A stretch of 48,937 bases of DNA from Prevotella sp. P5-108 (GCF_002251385.1 NZ_NPJJ01000061.1:1-48937); one strand, 5' to 3'. Counted from the stretch's first letter, positions 16,874 through 26,397 are shown. Notes: generated by a model from the sequence alone, not told the origin. Numbers and translations are program-made.

Positions 16874-17356
16874 ATGGAGAAGATACCAAGTTTTACGATA
16901 GACCACGAGCAGCTGCTGCGTGGCATCTATGTGAGCCGCAAGGACCAGGTGGGCGGCGAGGTGGTCACCACCTTTGACATACGCATGAAGGAACCCAACC
17001 GCGAACCGGCTCTGCACGTGGGCGCCATCCACACGATAGAGCATCTGGCTGCCACCTATCTGCGCAACGATGAAGAGTGGCGCGACCGCGTCATCTACTG
17101 GGGCCCTATGGGTTGTCTTACAGGGTGCTATCTGCTGTTGAGAGGAGACCTGAAGAGCAGCGATATCGTGGAGCTGATGAAGCGCACGTTTGAGTTTGTG
17201 GCCAACTTTGAAGGCGAGATACCCGGCGCTGCACCGAGAGACTGTGGCAACTATCTGCTGCACGACCTGCCGATGGCCAAATGGGAGTCGCGCAAGTATG
17301 TGGATGAGGTGCTGACAGACATCAAGCCCGAAAACATGACTTACCCTAACAAGTAA
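16874..17356 (+). CDS. luxS: S-ribosylhomocysteine lyase (AI-2 synthesis)
   Basis: 160 residues. LuxS splits S-ribosylhomocysteine into homocysteine and DPD, the precursor of autoinducer-2. The metal ligands are visible as HTIEH (H53, H57) and the cysteine in PRDCGNYLLHD (C124); the catalytic cysteine is C81 in GPMGCLTGCYL. C85 sits where a phenylalanine is more usual. The gene follows mtnN by 17 nt and ends at a bidirectional terminator hairpin (17432-17470). Whether the organism signals with AI-2 or only recycles methyl-cycle by-products cannot be decided. Confidence 0.96.
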   Translation: MEKIPSFTIDHEQLLRGIYVSRKDQVGGEVVTTFDIRMKEPNREPALHVGAIHTIEHLAATYLRNDEEWRDRVIYWGPMGCLTGCYLLLRGDLKSSDIVELMKRTFEFVANFEGEIPGAAPRDCGNYLLHDLPMAKWESRKYVDEVLTDIKPENMTYPNK

Positions 17357-17431
17357 GCCGACAGAGACCACTCCTGACGACCGCTACGCCAGCCGCGCCT
17401 TGGCCGGAGGCTGAGAGAGGGTCGGAAAAGA

Positions 17432-17470
17432 AATATCCGCAATGCCCAAAAGGGAGGCATTGCGGATATT
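17432..17470. terminator. Bidirectional hairpin between luxS and xth
   Basis: Perfect 15-bp stem (17432-17446 with 17456-17470, AATATCCGCAATGCC) and 9-nt loop between two convergent genes, 75 nt after luxS and 41 nt after the xth stop. Confidence 0.8.
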
Positions 17471-17511
17471 ATCGTATAGGGCGAGGCTGTAGAGACCTCG
17501 GGAGCGTCGGG

Positions 17512-18270
17512 TCAGCCCAAGTCGAGGTCTACCTCTACGGGGCAGTGGTCGCTACCCATAATCTGGGTGTGTATCTTGGCTTCTGACACATGGGGGGCGA
17601 GGCTCTCGGAGACGAGGAAGTAGTCGATGCGCCACCCGGTGTTCTTCTCACGGGCGCGGAAGCGGTAAGACCACCAGCTGTAGGTCACCTCGTCGGGGTG
17701 CAGACGGCGGAAGGTGTCGACAAAGCCACTGTCGAGCAGACGGGTCATGGCCTCGCGCTCCTCGTCGGTAAATCCGGCGTTGCGGCGGTTGGTCTTGGGA
17801 TTCTTGAGGTCTATCTCCTCGTGGGCCACATTCATGTCGCCACAGACGACGACGGGCTTGTGGGCGTTGAGGCGGAGCAGATAGTCCTGGAAGTCGCGCT
17901 CCCACTGCATGCGGTAGTCCAGACGGCGCAGCTCGTCCTGTGAATTGGGCGTATAGACCGTGACGAGATAGAACTGGGGCATCTCGAGCGTGATGACGCG
18001 ACCCTCGTGGTCGTGCTCGTCGATGCCTATGCCATAGGCGACGCTCAACGGCTCGTGGCGGGTGTAGATGGCTGTGCCGGAGTAGCCCTTCTTGTCGGCA
18101 TAGTTCCAGTAGGAGTGGTAGCCGTCAAACTGGAGGTCGAGCTGGCCAGCCTGCATCTTGGTCTCCTGCAAGCAGAAGAAGTCGGCGTCCAACTCGCGGA
18201 AGATATCTTCAAAGCCCTTGCCCACACAGGCACGCAGGCCATTGACATTCCATGAGATAAATCGTATCAT
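17512..18270 (-). CDS. xth: Exodeoxyribonuclease III
   Basis: 252 residues from 18270 (MIRFISWNVNGLRACV), close to the usual 250-270. Mg-dependent AP endonuclease and 3'-5' exonuclease of base-excision repair. The endonuclease/exonuclease/phosphatase motifs are all present: WNVNGLRA, LQETKM, YWNYADKKGYSGTAIY, VVVCGDMNVAHEEIDL, NAGFTDEEREAM, WRIDYFLVS and the final MGSDHCPVEVDL. The frame extends to 18480 but that part overlaps folE and shows no homology. It is last in the DUF1599-doxX/tpiA-SPOR-folE-xth run, 17 nt after folE. Confidence 0.94.
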   Translation of the reverse strand: MIRFISWNVNGLRACVGKGFEDIFRELDADFFCLQETKMQAGQLDLQFDGYHSYWNYADKKGYSGTAIYTRHEPLSVAYGIGIDEHDHEGRVITLEMPQFYLVTVYTPNSQDELRRLDYRMQWERDFQDYLLRLNAHKPVVVCGDMNVAHEEIDLKNPKTNRRNAGFTDEEREAMTRLLDSGFVDTFRRLHPDEVTYSWWSYRFRAREKNTGWRIDYFLVSESLAPHVSEAKIHTQIMGSDHCPVEVDLDLG

Positions 18271-18287
18271 AACGTAGTGTTTGAGGG

Positions 18288-18881
18288 TTAGAAACGGCGG
18301 CTCTCGCCACGGAGGAGGTTCATAAACTCTTCGCGGGTCTTGGCCTGGTTGAAGGCGCCACTGAAGTCGCTCGTGGTGGTGATGGAGTTCTGCTTCTCGA
18401 CGCCGCGCATCTGCATACACATGTGCTTGGCCTCGACCACGACCATCACGCCCAGCGGGTGTAGGGTCTCGTCGATGCACTCCTTAATCTGCTGGGTGAG
18501 CCGCTCCTGCACCTGCAGTCGGTGGGAGAAGATATCGACCACCCGGGCTATCTTGCTCAGTCCGGTAATGTAGCCATTGGGGATGTAGGCTACATGAGCC
18601 TTGCCGTAGAAGGGCAACATGTGGTGCTCGCACATAGAGAAAAAGTCGATATCCTTGACGATTACCATCTGGCTGTACTCCTCCTTGAAGAGGGCATCGG
18701 TCAGTACCTTCTTGGGGTCCTGCTGGTAACCTCGGGTGAGCACCTGCATGGCTTTGGCCACACGCATGGGAGTCTTCTGGAGCCCCTCGCGCTGTGGGTC
18801 TTCGCCCAGAAGGGCAAGGATATCATGATAATGGGAAGCCAGCTCGTCGAGCCCGGGCCGGTATTCTGGTTCTATTGTCAT
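18288..18881 (-). CDS. folE: GTP cyclohydrolase I
   Basis: 197 residues. Converts GTP to 7,8-dihydroneopterin triphosphate, the first step of folate (and other pterin) synthesis. Zinc ligands appear as the cysteine and histidine of [15 protein letters not shown] and the second cysteine in [33 protein letters not shown] signature (here [13 protein letters not shown]) and the closing [10 protein letters not shown] are as in the family. It lies 19 nt after the SPOR gene and 17 nt before xth in the same operon. Confidence 0.96.
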   Translation of the reverse strand: MTIEPEYRPGLDELASHYHDILALLGEDPQREGLQKTPMRVAKAMQVLTRGYQQDPKKVLTDALFKEEYSQMVIVKDIDFFSMCEHHMLPFYGKAHVAYIPNGYITGLSKIARVVDIFSHRLQVQERLTQQIKECIDETLHPLGVMVVVEAKHMCMQMRGVEKQNSITTTSDFSGAFNQAKTREEFMNLLRGESRRF

Positions 18882-18900
18882 TGTAGTTGTCTGTTAGCAA

Positions 18901-19533
18901 TCAGTATTGGACGGTGATTTTTCCCTTGACGATGGTGGCCGACTTGTAACCCATCTTCTTGAGTTGTCCGAGCATCCACGCCGCTTCCTCATAGTTGCGG
19001 TAGTTGCCCACACGGCAAATCCATCGGGGCGAATAGAAATGAACGTAGACGGGTTGGTTAGGGAATTTCATCTTTATGGCGTTGCGGACACGCTCAGCCG
19101 CGATGCGGTCTTGGCGGGTGTTACCTCCGGCGTAGGCCTGTACACGGTAACCGGTAATCTTGTAACCGTTGCGCATGACCTTCTTGCTCATATCCACGGC
19201 AGGTGTCTCTTCTTCGTTTTCGTTGTGATTGGCGGATGGGCTGTGGGGTGCATCCTTGTGGGGCTTGTCGCCGTGGGCAGCCACGGGCTTGTCGCCGGGC
19301 TTACGGGCGTCGGCAGATGTTGTGGGGTGATTGGTCTTGGTCTGAGTCTTGGCGTCGGCAGCTGGCGTCTGAACCTTGCCATTGACGAGCCTGTCTATCT
19401 CCTCACTCTGGGTCACGGTGACAATACCTTTGCCCGCCTCGGTCTTGCGGATATGTTGCATGAAATTCTGCGCGCGGGCAGAAGTCAGCGAGCCGATGAT
19501 GGCGACGAGAATGATGGCAAGTAATCTACTCAT
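18901..19533 (-). CDS. SPOR-domain protein, exported
   Basis: 210 residues. A signal peptide (MSRLLAIILVAIIGSLTSARA) is followed by a low-complexity middle rich in Lys, Pro, His and Thr (about 50-115), then a C-terminal SPOR domain (about 125-210: YKITGYRVQAYAGGNTRQDR, VYVHFYSPRWICRVGNYRNYEEA, YKSATIVKGKI). SPOR domains bind peptidoglycan glycan strands stripped of stem peptides, often at division sites. This places it in the periplasm. It lies 19 nt upstream of folE and downstream of the tpiA reading frame, separated by a hairpin, an order that recurs in Bacteroidales as far as I know. Confidence 0.87.
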   Translation of the reverse strand: MSRLLAIILVAIIGSLTSARAQNFMQHIRKTEAGKGIVTVTQSEEIDRLVNGKVQTPAADAKTQTKTNHPTTSADARKPGDKPVAAHGDKPHKDAPHSPSANHNENEEETPAVDMSKKVMRNGYKITGYRVQAYAGGNTRQDRIAAERVRNAIKMKFPNQPVYVHFYSPRWICRVGNYRNYEEAAWMLGQLKKMGYKSATIVKGKITVQY

Positions 19534-19553
19534 TTATCTAAGGATTAAGTAAA

Positions 19554-19601
19554 AGGGCATCGGGCTTCCCCCGACCCGTAGGTCATGAAGCCAGATGCCC
19601 T
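19554..19601 (-). terminator. Hairpin between tpiA and the SPOR gene
   Basis: AGGGCATC (19554-19561) pairs with GATGCCCT (19594-19601), with GGCTTC/GAAGCC continuing inwards around a 15-nt or so loop. It starts 16 nt after the tpiA stop on the minus strand. Confidence 0.6.
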
Positions 19602-19616
19602 GTAATGGTTTAGCGA

Positions 19617-20378
19617 TTATTTCTTCCAAGCGTCGATGATGCCCTTGAAGTCAGCAGCCTTCAGAGAAGCACCACCGATAAGACCACCGTCGATGTCGGG
19701 CTTGGCGAAGAGCTCAGGAGCGTTGGAAGCCTTGCAGCTACCGCCGTAGAGGATTGATGTCTCGTCGGCAACTTCCTGACCGTACTTCTCGGCAACGATA
19801 GAACGGATGTAAGCCAGCATCTCCTGAGCCTGGTCAGAAGTAGCAGTCTTGCCGGTACCGATAGCCCAGATGGGTTCGTAAGCCAGAATGATGTTCTTCC
19901 ACTCCTCAGCAGTGAGGTTGAATACAGAACCGTCGAGCTCGGCCTTTACAACCTCGTTCTGACGCTCTGCCTCGCGCTCCTCGAGAGTCTCACCGCAGCA
20001 GAAGATAACCTTCAGACCGTTGGCGAGGGCGAGCTGTACCTTCTCCTTCAGCATCTCAGCGGTCTCGCCGTAATACTCGCGACGCTCTGAGTGGCCGAGG
20101 ATAACATACTGAGCTCCGGTAGACTTAACCATAGCGGCAGAAACCTCACCGGTGTATGCACCCTTCTCCTTGTCGGCACAGTTCTCAGCACCCAGACCCA
20201 CTACGTTGGCGTCGAGCACCTGGGCTACGCTTGCCAAGTGGATGAAAGGAGTACAGATTACTACATCGCAGTTAGGCTTTTCCTGTACCAAAGCCTCGTT
20301 AATCTCCTTTGCGAGAGCTACGCCCTCCTGCAGGTTCAGATTCATCTTCCAGTTACCTGCTACAATTTTCTTTCTCAT
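19617..20378 (-). other. tpiA: Complete TpiA module with its own usual start codon
   Basis: ATG at 20378 begins [13 protein letters not shown], the normal N-terminus of a 253-residue triosephosphate isomerase, which interconverts glyceraldehyde-3-phosphate and dihydroxyacetone phosphate in glycolysis. All catalytic residues are present (Lys in GNWKMN, His in LGHSERR, Glu in AYEPIW). The A-rich stretch before it (AATAAAAACAACAAGAAA) resembles a Bacteroidota translation leader, so separate translation of TpiA from this codon is likely even if the long frame is real. Confidence 0.8.
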
Positions 20379-21689
20379 TTTCTTGTTGTTTTTATTGAAG
20401 TTAAAGTATCTCATTTTTGATTCCTTGTTTCTCACCCAGCGGCTCCAGGCCCACAGTCTGTCGGCAATGACGAGCAACACGAGGGGCAGCACAAACCAGG
20501 AGAGGATGGAGGCTATCTTGCGCGCCACGCTGACATCGTCCATCTGGCCTATCTCTATCTGGGCGAGCGGGCCGTTGAGTTCTTCCGACTTGGGCAGCCC
20601 GTTGTGGCTCCACTTGCGTATCACGGTGCCGTCCTTGATGAGCACCAGCCCCGGGTTGCTGCGTATGACGGTCTTCAGCGTGGTCTCGTCGCTCATGCAG
20701 AAGGGGTACTCGGCTCCGGTGATGTCGCGCCAGTGCTGTATGGCATCCTCGCCACTCGCCGTGAGGCAATAGAACGGCACTCCTTGCGCCTGACAGTACT
20801 CGTAGAGTTGGTCTATATCGCCGAAATTGGTATCATCGGCACTCTCGAGATGGGGCGAGACGAGCAGGAAGGTATATCCCTTGTCGTCGAGTATCTGCTG
20901 GGTGATGTCGTCACCGGTAGCATTGTCGGTAATGGTAAAGTCGTGGATGGGAGGCACATAGCCTTCTTCCACCAGTTCACTCTTGCGTTCTACGAATGTC
21001 CATGTGGAGTCGGGATAGTTGTCGAGGGTAAACTCGCGACGCTCCCCGTTTTTCTCCATCACAAAGGTATTCTCGTAGCGGGGCATCTTGGCGCCCTCGG
21101 GTATCTCCATACCCTCGCGGATGTTGGCTCCCACATGATAGGGGCGGAAATCGAAGCGCGGCAGCAGGTACAGGCTGTAGATGCTGGTGGCTACGATATA
21201 GATGACGGTATAGTTGACGACTATCCACTGGTTGTTCTCCGACACGAAGCGGAACATACGCTCGCGGCAGCGGCACACCACTACGGCACAGGCCGTGAGC
21301 ACCACGTTCTTGAGCAGTGTCTGCACATTGGTGAGGGTGATGGCGTCGCCGAAGCAGCCACAGTCGCTCACGGGGTTGGCTATCGCTATCCACACCGTGA
21401 TGAGGGTCATCACCGCCATAAACGCCAGTATCACCCGGGTGGTAAACCGACGGCGTATGGCGAAGAGGATGAAGATGCCCAACGCAAACTCGAGAGATGC
21501 CAACGCCACCGACGAACCCAGCGTGAGCCAGTCGGGCACGTAGTCGCCAATCGAAAGCGCCGTGAGATAATCGCGTATCTTGTACTGGGTACCCAGAGGG
21601 TCGATGGCCTTGACATATCCCGAGAAGATGAATGTCACTGCCAGCACCGCACGGCAGATATTGGTCGCTATGGTCTTAAGCCTGTTCAC
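19617..21689 (-). CDS. tpiA: DoxX-type membrane protein in one frame with triosephosphate isomerase
   Basis: One uninterrupted frame of 690 residues. Residues 1-about 420 match the BT_3928-like family: four DoxX-type membrane helices ([28 protein letters not shown]), a fifth helix near 150-170, a thioredoxin-like periplasmic domain, and a last helix ending WSRWVRNKE. Residues 438-690 are a complete triosephosphate isomerase with [27 protein letters not shown] and YGGSC. The linker ([15 protein letters not shown]) is A-rich and looks like an untranslated leader read through. Codon TCA at 20418-20420 is one base from TAA or TGA exactly where the first protein would be expected to end. Either a true fusion, a lost stop codon, or a sequencing error; see the internal tpiA start below. 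Confidence 0.85.
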   Translation of the reverse strand: MNRLKTIATNICRAVLAVTFIFSGYVKAIDPLGTQYKIRDYLTALSIGDYVPDWLTLGSSVALASLEFALGIFILFAIRRRFTTRVILAFMAVMTLITVWIAIANPVSDCGCFGDAITLTNVQTLLKNVVLTACAVVVCRCRERMFRFVSENNQWIVVNYTVIYIVATSIYSLYLLPRFDFRPYHVGANIREGMEIPEGAKMPRYENTFVMEKNGERREFTLDNYPDSTWTFVERKSELVEEGYVPPIHDFTITDNATGDDITQQILDDKGYTFLLVSPHLESADDTNFGDIDQLYEYCQAQGVPFYCLTASGEDAIQHWRDITGAEYPFCMSDETTLKTVIRSNPGLVLIKDGTVIRKWSHNGLPKSEELNGPLAQIEIGQMDDVSVARKIASILSWFVLPLVLLVIADRLWAWSRWVRNKESKMRYFNFNKNNKKMRKKIVAGNWKMNLNLQEGVALAKEINEALVQEKPNCDVVICTPFIHLASVAQVLDANVVGLGAENCADKEKGAYTGEVSAAMVKSTGAQYVILGHSERREYYGETAEMLKEKVQLALANGLKVIFCCGETLEEREAERQNEVVKAELDGSVFNLTAEEWKNIILAYEPIWAIGTGKTATSDQAQEMLAYIRSIVAEKYGQEVADETSILYGGSCKASNAPELFAKPDIDGGLIGGASLKAADFKGIIDAWKK

Positions 21690-22227
21690 TCTCTTTCAAC
21701 TTGATGGCACCAAATACGGCATAGTTGATTACATCCATATAGTTGGCGTCTATGCCTTCAGACACGAGCACCTGGCCATGCAGGTCCTCGATTTCCTTGA
21801 TACGTTCTATCTTGGTGAGAATAAGGTCGGTATAGCTGCTCACACGCATAGAACGCCACGCCTCGTCGTAGTCGTGGTTCTTGCGTATCATGAGTTCCAG
21901 GACTTCAGCGGCATAGTGGTCGTAGAGACCGAGAGCCTCGGCGGGGGTGATATCCACGCTGTCGGCAAAACCTCGCGCAAGCTGGATAAGACCTATAATG
22001 CCATAATTGATAAGGGCGATAAACTCCGGACGGATGCCCTCGCCTACCAGCGACTCTTTCTTGATCTCGAGAGAGCGTATGCGCTTGGCCTTAATGTACA
22101 ACTGGTCGGTAAGCGATGATGGACGCAATATGCGCCATGATGCTCCGTAGTCGTGGAGTTTCTTTTCAAAAAGCGAGCGACACTCGCTGACCGTATCCTT
22201 AAACTGGTCTTCTGTATTTACTGCCAT
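21676..22227 (-). CDS. DUF1599 domain protein
   Basis: 183 residues made of two related halves: residues about 8-85 ([51 protein letters not shown]) and about 100-180 ([48 protein letters not shown]). This is the DUF1599 (nucleotide-modification-associated) family of small helical cytosolic proteins; the biochemical role is not established. It is the first gene of the operon with the DoxX/TpiA frame, whose start it overlaps by 14 nt, and has a well-formed promoter at 22247-22277. Confidence 0.85.
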   Translation of the reverse strand: MAVNTEDQFKDTVSECRSLFEKKLHDYGASWRILRPSSLTDQLYIKAKRIRSLEIKKESLVGEGIRPEFIALINYGIIGLIQLARGFADSVDITPAEALGLYDHYAAEVLELMIRKNHDYDEAWRSMRVSSYTDLILTKIERIKEIEDLHGQVLVSEGIDANYMDVINYAVFGAIKLKESEQA

Positions 22228-22246
22228 ATATATATAATAGGTAGTG

Positions 22247-22277
22247 CAAAGTTACTGATTTATCAAGAAACAGCAAA
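22247..22277 (-). promoter_or_regulatory. Promoter of the DUF1599-tpiA-folE operon
   Basis: Minus strand: TTTG (22274-22277), 19-nt spacer, TAACTTTG (22247-22254), then 19 nt to the ATG at 22227. One of the two best matches in the window to the Bacteroidota promoter consensus. Confidence 0.75.
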
Positions 22278-22307
22278 ACTTTGCCGACACGATTTGCCGT
22301 GCCCGTA

Positions 22308-22721
22308 TTATTTTTCCTGTTGGCGGCGGTGTATCACGCGCACCGTACCCACAAGCACATCATAGCGCACCTGCAGCGAGTCGCGGCGTATGCCAATGAA
22401 GTTGCGCTCGCGGATGGTCTTGGCAGCCTCCATCTCGGCGATGGTCGACTGGAGAGCCGAGTCGGTGCGGGCGATGTCGGCCTGGGCGATGCGCAACGAC
22501 GCATCCTGCCAGATGGGGAGCACACGGCGACGGGCCTCAACCTCCTTGGGATAACGCTGGCGCAGCGAGGTGATAGAGTCAAGCACCGTCTGATACTTGC
22601 CATCGGCATAGAGCTGCTCTATCTGGGCCACAAGCGCTGCGGCATTGTCACTCTCTGTGGGGCCACACGACAGCAGCGTCACAGCAGCTACTGCCGTCAA
22701 AAAGAATACCTTTGCTTTCAT
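22308..22721 (-). CDS. Small lipoprotein of unknown function
   Basis: 137 residues from 22721: MKAKVFFLTAVAAVTLLSC with the lipobox LLSC (Cys19). The mature part is predicted by eye to be helical and probably coiled-coil (VAQIEQLYADGKYQTVLDSITSLRQRYPKEVEARR, AQADIARTDSALQSTIAEMEAAKTIRERN), and ends with a basic segment. Similar small lipoproteins are frequent in Bacteroidales, with no assigned role. Start decided by the -7 box at 22727-22734 just upstream; the frame runs further to 22925 without any homology. Confidence 0.72.
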   Translation of the reverse strand: MKAKVFFLTAVAAVTLLSCGPTESDNAAALVAQIEQLYADGKYQTVLDSITSLRQRYPKEVEARRRVLPIWQDASLRIAQADIARTDSALQSTIAEMEAAKTIRERNFIGIRRDSLQVRYDVLVGTVRVIHRRQQEK

Positions 22722-22726
22722 ACATG

Positions 22727-22734
22727 CAAACTTA
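22727..22734 (-). promoter_or_regulatory. -7 box (TAAGTTTG) of the small lipoprotein, 5 nt from its ATG
   Basis: Minus-strand TAAGTTTG separated from the ATG at 22721 by CATGT only. Transcription would begin at or next to the start codon. Confidence 0.5.
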
Positions 22735-22929
22735 CACAATTTTTCTGAGGTGGGGAAACAAATGGCGTAAAAGTTTTCGGGCTGACTGCCAAACCAGACC
22801 TGGCTGCGCCCAGACCATTCTGCCGACCCGCACGGCCACACCTGCGCCTGCTTCACCCCACCCGGCACAGTCTGTGACCGCATACAGGACGCCCACAAGC
22901 CAGCAGGGGTGAGATTTTCAGCCATCCAC

Positions 22930-22960
22930 TTGCGAGGACGGCTTAAAATGAGTAACTTTG
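22930..22960 (+). promoter_or_regulatory. Promoter of the CCA-adding enzyme gene
   Basis: TTG (22930-22932), 20-nt spacer, TAACTTTG (22953-22960), leader of about 50 nt to the ATG at 23013. Confidence 0.65.
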
Positions 22961-23012
22961 CAGTAACCTATCGGCGACGCCAGGTAACGGCGCGCCTCAG
23001 CAGACATAGATT

Positions 23013-24437
23013 ATGAGAAATTATACTGACGCTGAGCTGGCTCAGCTACTTGACAAGGATATATTCAAGACCATCGGCCGCGTAGCCGACCACCTGCACA
23101 TGGAGTGCTATGTGGTGGGCGGATACGTGCGCGACCTGTTTCTGGAGCGGGCTTCCAATGACATCGACGTGGTGGTCGTGGGAAGCGGCATCCGTGTGGC
23201 CGAAGAACTCAAGGGCCAACTGGGACGAAAGGCGCATCTGTCGGTATTCCGCAACTTCGGCACCGCACAGGTGAAGTACCGCGACCTCGAGGTAGAATTT
23301 GTGGGTGCGCGCAAGGAAAGCTACAGCCACGACAGCCGCAAGCCTCATGTCGAGGACGGAACGCTGGAAGACGACCAGAACAGACGCGATTTCACCATTA
23401 ACGCCCTTGCCATCTGCCTCAACCACGACCGCTTCGGCGAACTCGTAGACCCCTTCGACGGCGTGTACGATATGGAGGACGGCATCATACGCACCCCCCT
23501 CGACCCCGACATCACCTTCTCTGACGACCCGTTGCGCATGCTGCGCTGCATCAGGTTTGCCACCCAGCTCAACTTCTACATCGAAGACGAGACCTTCGAC
23601 GCCCTGGGCCGCAATGCCGAGCGCATCAAGATTATCAGTGGCGAGCGTGTCATGGAGGAGCTCAACAAGATTATGGCCACGCCCACCCCGAGCAAGGGAT
23701 TTGTAGACCTGCACCGCTGCGGCCTGCTCCAGATACTCATGCCCGAACTTACCAATCTCGACATTGTGGAGACACGCAACGGCAAGAAGCACAAGAACAA
23801 TTTCTACCACACTCTCGAGGTTCTGGACAATGTGGCGCGCCACTCCGACAACATCTGGCTGCGCTGGGCAGCCTTGCTCCACGACATAGGCAAGACCAAG
23901 TCGAAGCGCTGGGACCCTCTGCAGGGATGGACATTCCACAACCACAACTTCATAGGCGCCAAGATGGTGCCCCCGCTCTTCCGCAGACTCAAGCTGCCTA
24001 TGGACGCCAAGATGAAGTATGTCCAGAAGATGGTGGACCTGCACATGCGCCCCATCGTGATAGCCGACGAAGAGGTGACCGACAGTGCCGTGAGACGACT
24101 CATCAATGATGCCGGCGACGACATCGACGACCTGATGATACTCTGCGAGGCCGACATCACCAGCAAGAACCATGAGCGCAAGCAGCGCTTCCTCGACAAC
24201 TTCGCCGCCGTGCGCGTGAAGCTCGCCGACCTCAAGGAGCGCGACTACAAGCGCTTGCTGCAGCCCGTCATCGACGGCAACGAGATTATGGAGATGTTTC
24301 ATCTGCAGCCCAGCCGCGAGGTGGGAGCCCTCAAGCAGACGCTGAAAGACGCCGTGCTCGACAACCGCGTGCCCAACGAGCGCGAACCGCTCATGGCGCT
24401 ACTCATGGAGAAGGCCCGCAGCATGGGCATAGTCTGA
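23013..24437 (+). CDS. tRNA nucleotidyltransferase (CCA-adding) with HD domain
   Basis: 474 residues. Class II polymerase-beta-type nucleotidyltransferase that adds or repairs the 3' CCA of tRNA. N-terminal signature VVGGYVRDLFLERASNDIDVVVVG holds the glycine loop and the two metal-binding aspartates; RRDFTINALAICL and DPLRMLRCIRFATQLNF belong to the nucleotide- and RNA-binding blocks. A metal-dependent HD phosphohydrolase domain follows at about 270-390 (LLHDIGKTKS, FHNHNFIGAK). Its closest relatives in this phylum are annotated either as CCA transferases or poly(A) polymerases; the CCA role is likelier. Monocistronic, with a clear promoter and a terminator hairpin. Confidence 0.92.
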   Translation: MRNYTDAELAQLLDKDIFKTIGRVADHLHMECYVVGGYVRDLFLERASNDIDVVVVGSGIRVAEELKGQLGRKAHLSVFRNFGTAQVKYRDLEVEFVGARKESYSHDSRKPHVEDGTLEDDQNRRDFTINALAICLNHDRFGELVDPFDGVYDMEDGIIRTPLDPDITFSDDPLRMLRCIRFATQLNFYIEDETFDALGRNAERIKIISGERVMEELNKIMATPTPSKGFVDLHRCGLLQILMPELTNLDIVETRNGKKHKNNFYHTLEVLDNVARHSDNIWLRWAALLHDIGKTKSKRWDPLQGWTFHNHNFIGAKMVPPLFRRLKLPMDAKMKYVQKMVDLHMRPIVIADEEVTDSAVRRLINDAGDDIDDLMILCEADITSKNHERKQRFLDNFAAVRVKLADLKERDYKRLLQPVIDGNEIMEMFHLQPSREVGALKQTLKDAVLDNRVPNEREPLMALLMEKARSMGIV

Positions 24438-24517
24438 CTGGGCCACAGCCCATATATAATAAGGTATAGGAAAACAACAATGCCTCCGCCTCCGTCGGAG
24501 CAGGGCTATAGAAAAGA

Positions 24518-24547
24518 CAAGAGGAAACGGACTGCCGTTTCCTCTTG
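24518..24547 (+). terminator. Hairpin after the CCA-adding enzyme gene
   Basis: Perfect 13-bp stem CAAGAGGAAACGG (24518-24530) with 24535-24547 around a 4-nt loop, 80 nt after the stop; short T-rich sequence follows. It may serve both convergent genes. Confidence 0.75.
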
Positions 24548-24633
24548 CTTGTTTATACGGGTGATGACAGATGCCGTCGGCACCTCACGCCCCTCACGCA
24601 GCCCAAGTCTGCCCGAGCCTCGCCCGAGACCGC

Positions 24634-25029
24634 TTAGCGCATATACCACACCCCATTGTAGCACACCATGGGCACCACAATCTCCTCGCGGGTGCTGTCG
24701 GCGAAGGTGAGCATCACAAAGGCGTTGCCCTGATGGCGCGCAGTGTCGACCAGAGCGCCTACGGCAGCGACGTCACAGATGCCGCCACGCTCCTTCTGCT
24801 GCTGGGCCACATACATACGGGCATTGGCGATGAGCTGTTCGCGATAGCTGTCGGGAATACTGTCGGGGCGGTAAGTGCCGTCGACAAAGTGGTCGTACTG
24901 GCCATGGATCAGATGGTCGTAATAGACCTTGGCGGTCTGCGCCACCACGTCGTCAGACTTGGGCTCAGGGCCACAAGCCACGAAGAGCACGGCCACTACA
25001 GCCGCGAGTGTGAATATCAGTTTGCGCAC
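24634..25029 (-). CDS. Small lipoprotein, DUF4878/NTF2-like
   Basis: 131 residues when started at the GTG at 25029 (VRKLIFTLAAVVAVLFVAC), which gives a short charged start, a hydrophobic core and a lipobox with Cys19. A second GTG at 25059 would put the start inside the hairpin downstream of der and add a non-signal-like extension. The mature part (DDVVAQTAKVYYDHLIHGQYDHFVDGTY...VMLTFADSTREEIVVPMVCYNGVWYMR) looks like the NTF2-like fold of DUF4878 lipoproteins, which usually end with the W-Y-hydrophobic motif. Role unknown. It follows der on the same strand by 54 nt. Confidence 0.7.
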   Translation of the reverse strand: MRKLIFTLAAVVAVLFVACGPEPKSDDVVAQTAKVYYDHLIHGQYDHFVDGTYRPDSIPDSYREQLIANARMYVAQQQKERGGICDVAAVGALVDTARHQGNAFVMLTFADSTREEIVVPMVCYNGVWYMR

Positions 25030-25046
25030 GTTGACGGTGATTGCAT

Positions 25047-25073
25047 CTGCCCCCGACACAAGGCCGGGGGCAG
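25047..25073 (-). terminator. Hairpin just after der
   Basis: Perfect 9-bp stem CTGCCCCCG (25047-25055) with 25065-25073 and a 9-nt loop, starting 10 nt after the der stop and ending 17 nt before the proposed lipoprotein start. It may terminate or attenuate reading into that gene. Confidence 0.55.
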
Positions 25074-25083
25074 ACTATGGTTA

Positions 25084-26397
25084 TTATTTCTGGCGTATGA
25101 ACACGTTGATGGGACAACCGTGCATAGACCAGTTTTCGCGTATCTTGTTCTCGAGGAAGCGACGGTAAGGCTCCTTGATATACTGGGGCAGATTGGCATA
25201 GAACACAAACGAAGGGATTTGCGTGTTGGGCAACTGCGTACAGTACTTGATTTTGATATACTTGCCTTTGGTCGATGGGGGTGGCGTAGCCTCGATAATA
25301 GGCAGCATCACCTCGTTGAGTTTGGATGTTCCGACGTGGGCCTTGCGGTTCTGGTAGACCTCCTTGGCGGTCTCGAGCACGCGGAAGATGCGCTGCTTGG
25401 TGAGCGCCGAAGCGAAGATGATGGGGAAATCGACAAAGGGTGCCATGCGGTTGCGTATGGCGTTGGTGAAGGTATCGATGACCTTCTGGTCCTTGTCGGC
25501 CACGAGGTCCCACTTGTTGACCACCACCACGAGCGACTTGTTGTTCTTCTGGATGAGCTGGAAGATGTTCATATCCTGCGCCTCGATGCCTCGGGTGGCG
25601 TCAATCATCAGGATGCAGACATCGCTGTGCTCGATGGCACGGATGGAGCGCATCACGGAATAGAACTCCAGGTCCTCAGACACCTTGTTCTTGCGGCGTA
25701 TACCGGCGGTATCGACGAGATAGAAGTCAAAGCCGAACTTGTCAAACCGTGTGTAGATACTGTCACGGGTGGTGCCGGCAATCTCGGTGACGATGTTGCG
25801 GTCTTCGCCGATGAAGGCATTGATGATGCTGCTCTTGCCGGCATTGGGTCGGCCTACGACGGCAAAGCGGGGGATATCGTCTTCCACATCCTCCTTGGCC
25901 TCAAGGGGCAGACGGTCGAGGATGGTGTCGAGCAGGTCGCCCGTACCGCCACCGGTGGCGGCGCTGATGCAGAAGGGATCGCCCAGACCGAGGCTGTAGA
26001 ACTCGGCAGCCTCATAGTATTCGGCACTGTTGTCTACCTTGTTGGCCACAAGGATTACGGGCAGCTTGGCACGGCGCAGGATGAGCGCCACATCCTCATC
26101 CCAGTCAGTGAGACCGGTCTCGACATCTACCAGGAAGAGCACCAGGTCGGCCTCTTCGGTGGCGACGAGCACCTGCTTGCGGATAGCGTCCTCGAAGACG
26201 TCGTCAGAGTTGACTACCCATCCACCGGTATCGACTACCGAAAATTCTTTTCCATTCCATGAACATTTGCCATACTGGCGGTCACGCGTAGTACCAGCCG
26301 TGTCGCTCACTATGGCGTGCCGGCTCTGCGTGAGTCGGTTGAAGAGAGTAGATTTGCCCACATTGGGGCGACCTACGATAGCTACTAAATTTGCCAT
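25084..26397 (-). CDS. der: Ribosome-assembly GTPase Der (EngA)
   Basis: 437 residues. Der has two GTPase domains in tandem and a KH-like C-terminal domain, and acts in maturation of the 50S subunit. First G domain: GRPNVGKST (from residue 9), [17 protein letters not shown]. Second: [35 protein letters not shown]. The C-terminus ([41 protein letters not shown]) is the KH-like domain. It lies 98 nt after era on the same strand, the usual order in this phylum. Confidence 0.97.
   Translation of the reverse strand: MANLVAIVGRPNVGKSTLFNRLTQSRHAIVSDTAGTTRDRQYGKCSWNGKEFSVVDTGGWVVNSDDVFEDAIRKQVLVATEEADLVLFLVDVETGLTDWDEDVALILRRAKLPVILVANKVDNSAEYYEAAEFYSLGLGDPFCISAATGGGTGDLLDTILDRLPLEAKEDVEDDIPRFAVVGRPNAGKSSIINAFIGEDRNIVTEIAGTTRDSIYTRFDKFGFDFYLVDTAGIRRKNKVSEDLEFYSVMRSIRAIEHSDVCILMIDATRGIEAQDMNIFQLIQKNNKSLVVVVNKWDLVADKDQKVIDTFTNAIRNRMAPFVDFPIIFASALTKQRIFRVLETAKEVYQNRKAHVGTSKLNEVMLPIIEATPPPSTKGKYIKIKYCTQLPNTQIPSFVFYANLPQYIKEPYRRFLENKIRENWSMHGCPINVFIRQK

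Noticed and set aside
17512..18480. Longer start for xth at 18480
   Set aside because: The added 70 codons overlap folE out of frame and show no relation to the exonuclease family; MIRFISWN at 18270 is the usual N-terminus.
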